From: Terriglobia bacterium
GTDB taxonomy: Bacteria; Acidobacteriota; Terriglobia; Bryobacterales; Bryobacteraceae
Length of the DNA: 64,000 nt
Direction of reading: 5' to 3'
Assembly: GCA_020073445.1 (NCBI GenBank)
Contig: JAIQFE010000012.1
Coordinates: 83,998-147,997, forward strand
A program made the position numbers and the translations under genes. Below are positions 49,157 to 56,651 of this stretch, piece after piece; the stretch's first letter is position 1; every line of letters begins with the position of its first letter. Under the pieces are notes generated by a model that did no database searches, was not told the origin of the DNA, and saw only the letters and a program-made list of their open reading frames with translations.

Positions 49157-49758
49157 TGTTTGAGAGCATTCTCTGCCAAGTCACCGATTACGACTCCGAA
49201 GTTCTCGAATCGTTGATCGAGCTGGCGGTAGAAATCGCTCGCGAAGGACGTGAGGGAAGGCGCATCGGCACCCTGTTCACCCTGGGAGACGAAGAAGCGG
49301 TCTTGTCGAAGTCACGATCCCTGATTCTGAATCCCTTAGAGGGCCACCCTGAGAATCTTCGAGACATCCGCGATCCGAATCTTCGGGGCACAGTCAAGGA
49401 ACTGGCGCAATTGGATGGCGCATTTGTGGTGAGCGCAACGGGCGTGGTTATCGCGGCCTGCCGCTATTTAGACGCCGCCGCTTCGCCGATTGAGATTCCT
49501 CTCGGGCTCGGCAGCCGCCATATTGCCGCCGCTCACATCAGTGCTGCGACCCGCGCCATTGGAATCGTCGTCTCGGAGAGTGCCGTCGTCCGGCTGTTCT
49601 GTCACGGCGCTTTGATCGGCGAAATTATTCCTGAGCTCTGGATGATGAAGCGTTATGATTTCCAAACCGATGGCTCCATGGTGAAAGAAACAATAGGCGA
49701 CCTTGCCGTGATCACACCCCGGCGGGGCCGGCGCGCGCCTGGTCGCACCCCCGCGTAG
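49156..49758 (+). CDS. DisA_N (DAC) domain protein, putative diadenylate cyclase
   Basis: A 200-residue soluble protein. The C-terminal two thirds form a DAC domain: DGA motif at 87-89 (LDGAFVVSATG), then LGSRHIAAAHISAATRAIGIVVSES. The canonical second motif RHR reads R121-H122-I123, so the last Arg is lost; activity in making c-di-AMP is therefore uncertain. The N-terminus (1-80) contains a helix and LFTLGDEEAVL, resembling archaeal-type DacZ N-terminal parts. No membrane helix is present, unlike CdaA. It ends the run beginning with the orphan regulator; no c-di-AMP phosphodiesterase is nearby. Confidence 0.85.
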   Translation: MFESILCQVTDYDSEVLESLIELAVEIAREGREGRRIGTLFTLGDEEAVLSKSRSLILNPLEGHPENLRDIRDPNLRGTVKELAQLDGAFVVSATGVVIAACRYLDAAASPIEIPLGLGSRHIAAAHISAATRAIGIVVSESAVVRLFCHGALIGEIIPELWMMKRYDFQTDGSMVKETIGDLAVITPRRGRRAPGRTPA

Positions 49759-49852
49759 ACGATTTCCGCGAACACCCCTCCAGACGCACCGGCAGTGTTA
49801 TAGTTGACCCTTTATTGCTTGTCTTTATTGCGTGACAGGGGAGGATCGTTCC

Positions 49853-51916
49853 ATGTTGAAGCGCCACGTAACTGTCTGGGCGATGTTGCCAGCCCTTTTT
49901 GCTTTCGTTTCCTGCAGCCGCCCGAAGACCGTCGACGATGCGGCGCTTCGCAGCGCGGATCAGGACACCAGCAACTGGCTCACGTACGGGCGAACCTACG
50001 ATGACCATCGGTTCAGTCCCCTCAGCCAGATCAACGAGCAGACCGTCTCCAAGCTCGGACTGGCCTGGAGCCGTGAGCTCGGCACCACCCGCGGCCTGGA
50101 AGCGACGCCCCTTGTCGAGGACGGCGTCATCTACACCACGGGTTCCTGGAGCATGGTGTACGCCGTCGACGCGAAGACCGGAGAAATCCGCTGGACCTAC
50201 GATCCCAAGGTCCCGCGCGAAAACGCTTATTTCATCTGTTGCGACGTGGTCAATCGCGGCGTAGCGCTTTACAAAGGCAAGGTATTCGTCGGAACTCTCG
50301 ACGGCCGCCTGATCGCTCTCGACGAGAAGTCCGGCGCCCCCGTGTGGACCGCGTCGACTACCGATAGCGCCAAGCAGTACTCGATCACCGGCGCTCCGCG
50401 CATTGCCAAAGGAATGGTGATCATCGGCAACGCCGGCGCGGAGAACGGCGTTCGCGGGTACATCTCGGCCTATGACGCCGAGACTGGCAAGATGGCCTGG
50501 CGCTTTTACACCGTGCCCGGAGATCCTTCGAAGGGATTCGAATCGAAGGCCATGGAGACCGCCGCGAAGACTTGGACAGGCGAGTACTGGAAAACAGGCG
50601 GAGGCGGCACGCCTTGGGAAGGCATCGTCTACGATCCCGCGCTCGACCTCCTGTACTTCGGAACGGGCAACGCGACGGCCTGGTACCGGGCGATTCGCGG
50701 CGGAGGCGACAGTCTCTACACGGCGTCGATAATTGCGGTCCACGCGAACAACGGCGAGCTCGCATGGTACTTCCAAACCACGCCCGGCGAGAACTGGGAC
50801 TATGACGCGACCCAGCCGCTGATGCAAGCCGACCTGACCATCGGCGGCCGTGCTCGAAAAGTAATCATGCAGGCGAACAAGAACGGGTTCTTCTACGTTC
50901 TGGATCGCGAGACCGGCGAGTTCATTTCGGGCGCGCCCTTCGTAAGCGGCGTTACTTGGGCCACTGGACTCGATCCTAAGACCGGACGGCCGATCGAATC
51001 GCCCGGTGCCGCGGATCTCAAGCCCGTGATCGTCTCGCCGAGTCCGGACGGCGCCCACAACTGGAACCCCATGGCATTCAGTCCGACAACTGGCTTGGTC
51101 TATCTGGGCGCGAAAGTGGGCACGCAATTCCTGCATGCGCCGGATCCGAAATGGAAGTACGATGCCGAACGGAGCAATCTGGCCCTCGATCCGATGTACG
51201 ATGGTCCGCTCGCCGCCAAACTGGGAACGCTTCCGCCCGCAACGGGAGAACTGGTCGCCTGGGATCCGGTGGCACAGAAGGCGGCCTGGCGCGTGAAGAA
51301 TCCCACGGTCGAAGACGGCGGCGTTCTGGCTACGGGCGGGAACCTGGTTTTTCAGGGACGCGGAGATGGCACGCTGGTCGCCTATCGCGCCACCGACGGC
51401 AAGGAATTGTGGACCTTCGATGCGGGCACCGGAATCATGGCGCCACCGGTGACTTACACCGTGGATGGCACCCAGTATCTATCCGTGATGGTGGGCTGGG
51501 GCGGCGCACCGGGATTGTTCAACGCACCCGGATCGGGGCCAGTGAAACACGGCTATGGACGGATTCTCACGTTCACCCTCAATGGCACGGCTACGCTGAA
51601 AGCCCCGCCCTACGGGCACAAGGATCCACCGGTGCCGGCGATCACCACGAATGCTTCTCCGAAAACCATTCACGAAGGCAGCCTGCTCTTCAACTCGAAC
51701 TGCGGGCCGTGCCACGGCATCAACGCAGTAGCCGGCCCTGTGCCCGATCTCCGGTACGCGACCAAGGAGATCCATCAGGACTTCGAGAACATCGTTCTGG
51801 GCGGAAATCGCGCCTCGGCCGGCATGCCGTCGTTCAAGAACATCCTCAACGCGGACCAGGTGAAGGCGATCCAGGCCTACATCGTTTCGCGCGCCCGCGA
51901 ATCGTCCAAGAAGTGA
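49853..51916 (+). CDS. PQQ-dependent quinohemoprotein alcohol dehydrogenase
   Basis: ATG 49853 follows GGGGAGG by 8 nt; the 687-residue product has a lipobox-like FAFVSC at residue 21. The eight-bladed PQQ propeller shows the vicinal disulfide C129-C130 (FICCDVV), metal ligands E197 (GAENG) and N273 (GTGNA), and catalytic D316. D318, two residues on (NWDYD), is the extra Asp that marks lanthanide-dependent members. A C-terminal cytochrome c domain has C617-x2-C620-H621 (CGPCHG) and a Met ligand in AGMPSF. It is periplasmic and oxidises alcohols or aldehydes, passing electrons via heme. No pqq biosynthesis genes are in the window. Confidence 0.95.
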   Translation: MLKRHVTVWAMLPALFAFVSCSRPKTVDDAALRSADQDTSNWLTYGRTYDDHRFSPLSQINEQTVSKLGLAWSRELGTTRGLEATPLVEDGVIYTTGSWSMVYAVDAKTGEIRWTYDPKVPRENAYFICCDVVNRGVALYKGKVFVGTLDGRLIALDEKSGAPVWTASTTDSAKQYSITGAPRIAKGMVIIGNAGAENGVRGYISAYDAETGKMAWRFYTVPGDPSKGFESKAMETAAKTWTGEYWKTGGGGTPWEGIVYDPALDLLYFGTGNATAWYRAIRGGGDSLYTASIIAVHANNGELAWYFQTTPGENWDYDATQPLMQADLTIGGRARKVIMQANKNGFFYVLDRETGEFISGAPFVSGVTWATGLDPKTGRPIESPGAADLKPVIVSPSPDGAHNWNPMAFSPTTGLVYLGAKVGTQFLHAPDPKWKYDAERSNLALDPMYDGPLAAKLGTLPPATGELVAWDPVAQKAAWRVKNPTVEDGGVLATGGNLVFQGRGDGTLVAYRATDGKELWTFDAGTGIMAPPVTYTVDGTQYLSVMVGWGGAPGLFNAPGSGPVKHGYGRILTFTLNGTATLKAPPYGHKDPPVPAITTNASPKTIHEGSLLFNSNCGPCHGINAVAGPVPDLRYATKEIHQDFENIVLGGNRASAGMPSFKNILNADQVKAIQAYIVSRARESSKK

Positions 51917-53136
51917 GGTTGAAGCGACCGAAACCATTGTCGACCGACGGACGCATGCGCCACCACCGCGAGAGATCCATTGAGCAACAACGCATTGGTT
52001 ACGCCAAGCCGGCTGACGGACACACCGGTCAGCAAATTCCCGAATGAAATGCCGCTACCCATGGCGAGCATGTACAGGCTGATCGCCTGGCCTCGAAGCG
52101 ACAGGGATGCCGTGGTCTGCAAGAGAGAATTCGCCGAGGTGTTGCTGATGCTCATGGAGAAGCCTGCCAGGCCCAGCAGCACGGGCAATCCCCAGAACCA
52201 CGGGTTCAGAGCCACTAATACCAGGATCGTGCCATAGCCCAGAGCGAATCCCGAGCTTAAGTGCCGCCGGTCGCGAGCGGCGTCCACCGAGAGGAGCCAG
52301 ATGGCGCCCAGCAGGGCGCCCAAGCCAAAGGAGCCTACAGCGAAACTGAAAAGACTGGCATCCTTGTGAAAGACGTCTCTCACGACCACGGGGCTGAACG
52401 TAACAAGTGGCGCGCACAGCATGCTCGTCGCGAGCACCGTGAGAAGCGCGCCGCGCAAGTACGGATCGCGCGCGATGGCGCGGATACCCGCGAACAATTG
52501 ACTCCGGTCGAAGGTCTCGGCGGACGGCGGCGTCGCTTTCCCGCGCGGAAGAACCCACAACGCAACCGCGATGAACGGAACGTAAGAAGCTGCGCTTACA
52601 ACGAAACATCCAACCGCGCCGACGCTAGCCATCAAAACACCAGCCAAGGACGGCCCCAAAATTCGGGAGAGATTGAACTGGGTCGAATTCAACGCAAGGC
52701 CCGATGGGATCTGTGTGCGTTCAACGATGGATGGCAGAATGGTTTGAAACGAAGGCATGGAGAGCGCGTCCGTGGCGCCCACCACCAGCGAGAGGACGAT
52801 CACTATCCAAGGCCGCACCGTTCCCGTCAACAGGAGCCCGACCAGCAATGTTGGGCATAACATCTGGGCCGACTGAAATGTCGCGATCACGCGGCGCCGG
52901 TCGGCACGGTCCGCCAGCACTCCTCCCACCAGGGTCAAGAGCAACGTTGGCGCGCTTAGCGCGAAAGCATCGAGCCCCACCAGGAATGGCGAAGCGCCCA
53001 GGCTGAGCAGAAGCCACGGTTCCGCTACCTGCTGAGCCCACGTCCCGATGTTCGAGAGCAGGCTGGCGAAGAAGAACGTGCCGAATCGCCGAGTGCGGAG
53101 AAGAGCGAGTGATTCGCTAAAGGTACTGGATTGCAT
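51877..53136 (-). CDS. MFS exporter (EntS/MFS_3 type)
   Basis: A 419-residue, 12-helix major facilitator. The N-terminus RTRRFGTFFFASLLSNIGTWAQQVA and loop 2-3 GGVLADRADRRRVI, plus SRILGPSLAGVLMA, are typical of the enterobactin-exporter-like group often linked to siderophore or drug export. Its 3' end overlaps the 3' end of the PQQ dehydrogenase gene by 40 bp (convergent). No siderophore gene is near; the substrate is unknown. It follows the DUF6152 gene at 53188 by 51 bp and may belong to that transcript. Confidence 0.9.
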   Translation of the reverse strand: MQSSTFSESLALLRTRRFGTFFFASLLSNIGTWAQQVAEPWLLLSLGASPFLVGLDAFALSAPTLLLTLVGGVLADRADRRRVIATFQSAQMLCPTLLVGLLLTGTVRPWIVIVLSLVVGATDALSMPSFQTILPSIVERTQIPSGLALNSTQFNLSRILGPSLAGVLMASVGAVGCFVVSAASYVPFIAVALWVLPRGKATPPSAETFDRSQLFAGIRAIARDPYLRGALLTVLATSMLCAPLVTFSPVVVRDVFHKDASLFSFAVGSFGLGALLGAIWLLSVDAARDRRHLSSGFALGYGTILVLVALNPWFWGLPVLLGLAGFSMSISNTSANSLLQTTASLSLRGQAISLYMLAMGSGISFGNLLTGVSVSRLGVTNALLLNGSLAVVAHASVGRQWFRSLQPHFLDDSRARETM

Positions 53137-53187
53137 CCCGCCCTTGCGTGAGGACGCAACCGCGAGTTACTGGAAAGCGCAATCGGT

Positions 53188-53574
53188 CTAGTCGAAGGTG
53201 CCCTTCCACGACCAGCCATCAGACGGGCGCTTGATGTCGATCATGCGCAGGCGATGGTCTTCGGGATTCCGCCCCGGCGAGCCGATGACGATCACATGGT
53301 CGCCCGGCCTCAGGGTATCCCGCTGGACACCCTTGCTCCCTAACTGAGCACCGGCGCCCCATTCCACGGCCCACGTGATGGCATTGCCCTTCGCATCCTT
53401 GGTTTGCAACTGCAGGAACGAATGCGGATTCCGGTATAGGAACTGCAGCACGTCTGCCTCGATGGTCATCTTCTGATCCTCTAGGTAGGTGGACGCAAAC
53501 GAGTGGTGAGCATACGCCCGACCGCCCAACATGCTCAGTCCGGCGATTGCGAGAACGAATAGTTTGCTTTTCAA
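53188..53574 (-). CDS. DUF6152 family secreted protein
   Basis: A 128-residue paralogue of the protein at 2764-3153: signal peptide ending AYA, mature N-terminus HHSFASTYLED, then DVLQFLYRNPHSFLQLQTKD and an OB-like end GDHVIVIGSPG. The conserved double His at the mature N-terminus is kept. It is encoded downstream of two secreted proteins (53632-54531, 54542-55324), mirroring the first DUF6152 locus in inverse gene order. Function unknown. Confidence 0.9.
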   Translation of the reverse strand: MKSKLFVLAIAGLSMLGGRAYAHHSFASTYLEDQKMTIEADVLQFLYRNPHSFLQLQTKDAKGNAITWAVEWGAGAQLGSKGVQRDTLRPGDHVIVIGSPGRNPEDHRLRMIDIKRPSDGWSWKGTFD

Positions 53575-53631
53575 GCTGCCTCCTAAACGACTGAATTATA
53601 TCTCAATTGGTTGTACCTATAGGCTTCCGGC

Positions 53632-54531
53632 CTAGTTACCCCCGGCGTTAGCGCAGTTCTTCGGGCACTTGGCCGGGAGCTTGAACTTGTCTTTGATTTT
53701 GTCGCGAAACTCCGGATACATCGTCTCCGCGCCGCCCAAAGAAGCTTCCTCGGGAATCCCGTAGAGCTGCGTCATCTCATCGACAAAAGGATTCTTGCCC
53801 GGCAGATAGTGCGGGACCCTGCCCGACTCCACGCCTTCATCCCCGACGATACAGGGCGGCCCCCCGATGGCAACCGGGTTGGTGGACAGATTATAGGAAC
53901 GCGTCAGGATGTAGGGCTCCGTCAGATAGACCGGGTCATCCATCAGCAACGCAACCGTCAGCAAATCCCCGTGACGGAGGAAATGCGTCGTAATGGTGGC
54001 CTGATCGCTACTGGCCGCTCCGTTGCGGCGGATGTATCCGGTTTTGATATGCGTGGTGGTCGCGATCAGTTCGTTGCCATTCCACACACCGGTGGTGAAA
54101 CCAGTCTGGTCGTGGGGAGCATTCTTACCAGGATGCGGACGCCCGTCCATCCAGATTGTCATGGGCGCGCGGGTTTCCCACGCGCCGACGACCCACGCCT
54201 GGACCTTGCCTGTAATGGGATCGGGCACGGCCCACATCCTGAGGCTGAACGGGCCAGCCGCAATGTGCCACTGGGTCTGGAACCAGCAGATGCGCTCCGG
54301 CATGGAAATGGTCGATTGCGAAAAACTCAAGGCTTTCGCCCGCCCCGCTTCGTTGAAGGGGAGACCCGCCCAATCGACGGGGTTCGGACCGCCGCCGCGC
54401 TCCAGTGCGTCCTCGTGATTGATGGCGGCCCAGGACCCCGACAAGTCGATCTCCGCATGCGCCGGCAAGCTTGCGCACAGCACCATAGCTAAACCAGTCG
54501 CTAAACCAATAGAGATTTTATGAAGCGTCAT
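53632..54531 (-). CDS. secreted protein of unknown function (DUF6152-associated family)
   Basis: ATG 54531 follows AGGAG; 299 residues with a signal peptide ending AHA and the mature start EIDLSGSWAA. Recognisable elements are MTIWMDGRPHPGK, TTGVWNGNELIATTTHIKTGYIRRNG, and DPVYLTEPYILTRSY. The second and third recur in the neighbour at 54542-55324 and the first in 1880-2734, so all three belong to one broad secreted family expanded in Acidobacteriota. Four cysteines near the C-terminus (KCPKNC and two others) may form disulfides. Function unknown; position downstream of a PQQ dehydrogenase locus could suggest a shared periplasmic pathway. Confidence 0.85.
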   Translation of the reverse strand: MTLHKISIGLATGLAMVLCASLPAHAEIDLSGSWAAINHEDALERGGGPNPVDWAGLPFNEAGRAKALSFSQSTISMPERICWFQTQWHIAAGPFSLRMWAVPDPITGKVQAWVVGAWETRAPMTIWMDGRPHPGKNAPHDQTGFTTGVWNGNELIATTTHIKTGYIRRNGAASSDQATITTHFLRHGDLLTVALLMDDPVYLTEPYILTRSYNLSTNPVAIGGPPCIVGDEGVESGRVPHYLPGKNPFVDEMTQLYGIPEEASLGGAETMYPEFRDKIKDKFKLPAKCPKNCANAGGN

Positions 54532-54541
54532 ATTCGATCTC

Positions 54542-55324
54542 CTACCACTTGGCCGAGCATACCGTGGGCTTCCATTTGGCATCGCTGGCCTCTTTCTTGT
54601 ACTGGGAAGTGACTACAAAGGGCTGGGTCAGATAAGTCGGGTCAGTGGTGATGATAGTGACCACCATCAAGGGGTCCCCGTTGGGTTCTTTGATCAGATC
54701 GAAGTACTCCACCAGGTTGGCGTTTTCGCTATACGGAACACCGTTTTTGCGCAGATAGCCAGCTCTGAGGTGGGTGGTTGTAACCTTCAACGAGCCATCG
54801 GTCGCGCCCCGGCCCCCGCCCCGCTCCCATTGAGCCGTCGAATCTCCTTGCAGCGTCGGCGGAGCCCCCGCGGCAGGTTTCCAATCGCCGAAATGAAAGG
54901 TACGCGTCTGCTTACCGGCATCGCTGTCCATGCGCAGGGTTTGATCGTCCTGCCAGGTGATGTGCAGGCGATTTGGAACGCGCAACAGAGCCGGTGCTCC
55001 ATAGGACTTGCACACGTCGCCAGAGGCTTCCTCCTTGTCGGGATCCCAGGCGTTAGCGACCTTGCGCGCTTCCGCCGTCATCGGAACGCCCTGGTAATCG
55101 CCCAGGGTGGGCGTAACCATGCGATATCGCCAGTCTTCGGTGATCACCGAAACCCAATAGCCGGTGGGATCGAAGACAGCCGCCGCTTTGGCGTTCTGCG
55201 GCGCCGCGGCGCCACCGCCTCGGCCGCCCCTGCCCTGTGCATAGAGCCCGGATTGCGTCATCAGGAGCCCGGCCAGCGATCCCAACGTGAACAACGTGAG
55301 CGTGAGTATTCTTGATCTTTGCAT
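54542..55324 (-). CDS. secreted protein of unknown function, paralogue of neighbour
   Basis: A 260-residue protein with signal peptide (ends LYAQ) and a Gly/Arg/Ala linker (GRGGRGGGAAAP). The mature part has DPTGYWVSVITEDWRYRM, LHITWQDDQTLRMD, LKVTTTHLRAGYLRKNG and DPTYLTQPFVVTSQY, the last two matching the gene 10 bp downstream. It probably arose by tandem duplication and divergence. No catalytic motif is seen. It is co-directional with the metallo-beta-lactamase-fold gene upstream (7 bp apart). Confidence 0.85.
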   Translation of the reverse strand: MQRSRILTLTLFTLGSLAGLLMTQSGLYAQGRGGRGGGAAAPQNAKAAAVFDPTGYWVSVITEDWRYRMVTPTLGDYQGVPMTAEARKVANAWDPDKEEASGDVCKSYGAPALLRVPNRLHITWQDDQTLRMDSDAGKQTRTFHFGDWKPAAGAPPTLQGDSTAQWERGGGRGATDGSLKVTTTHLRAGYLRKNGVPYSENANLVEYFDLIKEPNGDPLMVVTIITTDPTYLTQPFVVTSQYKKEASDAKWKPTVCSAKW

Positions 55325-55331
55325 GGCGTGA

Positions 55332-56327
55332 TTATTTCTTAGCAGTCAAGCTCTTGTAGACAGACTCGATGAACGACGCCGTAACCCCCGGTTGCGTGCC
55401 GTAGCGCGTCTCAAAGGGTAGCGCCGGACGCGCCGCTTTGATCTGATCGAGCGTCTTTCCCTGCTTGATCATGTCCGCGATAACGTCGCGAATAAGCACC
55501 ACCATGTCGCGGTAGTCCACGACCTCCATCTGCTCGCATAGCCGCCCATGACCGGGAATCACATAGGTGCCCACATCCTTGTAGATATAAGGAGTTGGCG
55601 CGATCGTCAGGTCAATCAACCTATTCAGGGCGTCGATCTCCCCCTGAATGCTCCCGCCGTTCGCCAGATCGATCACCGGGAAACGGGTGGTGTCCATCAC
55701 GTCTCCAGCGACCACCACGTCGGACCGGCGGAACAATACGAAACTGTCAGCGTCGCTATGGGCGGCGGGCTGGTACAGAATCTCGATCCCTTCGTCGTTC
55801 ATGCGCAGCGCTTTGCGATTTTGGAGGAAGGCCTCGGTGGGCCAAGCGTCACCCGGATAGGAGGGTTTGGCGTCCCGGGCGCTCATCCTGTTCAGGATGC
55901 TTTGATGCGCCAGGATCGAGGCAGCGCCTCCGTTGGTCATGGTCCCGGCGACTCCCGCGTTGCCGAGCGCATTCGTGAAAATGGTGAAGCCGGATTTGGC
56001 AAGCTTTTCGTTCCCGCCCACGAAATCGGCATCTGCATTGATGTCAATGACATACCGGATCGGCAGGTTGGTCAGTTTCTTGATCGCAGCGGATACCTCG
56101 CCGGTTTTGGCTGCGGCGCCCGCACTCACTAACACGACCCCGTCGGAGCCGATCTGTACGCCGATGTTCCCCCCGGCCCCGGCAATCATGTAAAAGTTCG
56201 GCCGAACCTGCACTACATCCAGTTCGCCGTTTTCCGGTTCGGCGGCCTGGCTGGAGAACGCCCCGCACACAACCAATCCGAGAGCTACGGTCCAGCAAGT
56301 TATCGCGTTTGTGGAAATGCGCTTCAC
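55332..56327 (-). CDS. metallo-beta-lactamase-fold protein with degenerate metal motif
   Basis: GTG 56327, with GGAG 9 nt upstream, begins a 331-residue protein with a signal peptide (VALGLVVCGAFSSQAAE). The fold follows quinoprotein relay-type MBL proteins: NFYMIAGAGGNIGVQIGSDGVVLV, then AAHSDADS with H190, AGDV with D209 and PGHG with H260. The HxHxDH metal motif, however, reads N97-A-D99-A-D101-F102 (DINADADFVGGN): both His of the first half and the last His are replaced. A normal binuclear zinc site is unlikely. It heads the operon with the secreted proteins and DUF6152, near the PQQ enzyme. Confidence 0.85.
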   Translation of the reverse strand: MKRISTNAITCWTVALGLVVCGAFSSQAAEPENGELDVVQVRPNFYMIAGAGGNIGVQIGSDGVVLVSAGAAAKTGEVSAAIKKLTNLPIRYVIDINADADFVGGNEKLAKSGFTIFTNALGNAGVAGTMTNGGAASILAHQSILNRMSARDAKPSYPGDAWPTEAFLQNRKALRMNDEGIEILYQPAAHSDADSFVLFRRSDVVVAGDVMDTTRFPVIDLANGGSIQGEIDALNRLIDLTIAPTPYIYKDVGTYVIPGHGRLCEQMEVVDYRDMVVLIRDVIADMIKQGKTLDQIKAARPALPFETRYGTQPGVTASFIESVYKSLTAKK

Positions 56328-56504
56328 CGTTTTACTCCATCCTGTTCTCAAACTCCTCAAACCGATGAGGATGCAGGCCAAATTTTGGGCCGACGGCATC
56401 GTACCATATCGTCCGCTCACCCAGCAAGAGACGTGATCCGGGACGGGTTAGGTAACACCCGGGCCGCTCTCGTCACCAGATGTAACCTTCGATTAAAGTG
56501 CAAA

Positions 56505-56598
56505 CCCACGGGCAACCCGTGGGTTTATGGCTTCCGGTGTTCAGGTCGTGCTTTGCGTATGGCGGAGGCGCTTGTAGCAAATCCTGGCGCGGAAAATT
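56505..56598 (+). repeat. unassigned ~94-bp intergenic repeat, copy A
   Basis: It aligns with 60190-60282 at about 73 of 94 positions by hand, including the blocks ccggtg, tcaggtcgt, tgcgtat and aatcctg.cgcgg. It opens with a perfect 8-bp stem CCCACGGG-CAA-CCCGTGGG. It lies 53 bp past the 3' end of the receptor gene. I cannot match it to a known riboswitch or mobile element. Confidence 0.7.
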
Positions 56599-56612
56599 CC
56601 CCTGGTGAGTTG

Positions 56613-56636
56613 AACCGGGCACTATAGTGCCCGGTT
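56613..56636. terminator. strong hairpin after receptor gene, terminator-like
   Basis: AACCGGGCAC-TATA-GTGCCCGGTT is a perfect 10-bp stem with a 4-base loop, beginning 15 bp beyond the receptor stop on the minus strand. No T-run follows on either strand, so it is a weak candidate for intrinsic termination and may instead protect the mRNA end or be part of the repeat element. Confidence 0.5.
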
Positions 56637-56651
56637 CTCCGAACTCGATTC

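Larger units (their letters stand above)
56328..56651. other. intergenic region with repeat copy A and a strong hairpin
   Basis: This 324-bp gap between two minus-strand genes must hold the promoter of the metallo-beta-lactamase-fold gene. It also carries the repeat at 56505-56598 and the hairpin at 56613-56636. I see no gene in it; the 80-codon plus-strand frame 56385-56627 has no recognisable content. Confidence 0.6.

Noticed and set aside
49712..51136. 474-codon minus-strand frame
   Set aside because: Lies fully opposite the PQQ dehydrogenase with no recognisable motif; high-GC antisense shadow.
56495..56598. c-di-GMP (GEMM) riboswitch in the repeat, because of GCAAACC and GCTTCCGG
   Set aside because: The core GACGCAAAGCC is missing, copy B lacks GCAAACC, and copy A precedes no plus-strand gene.
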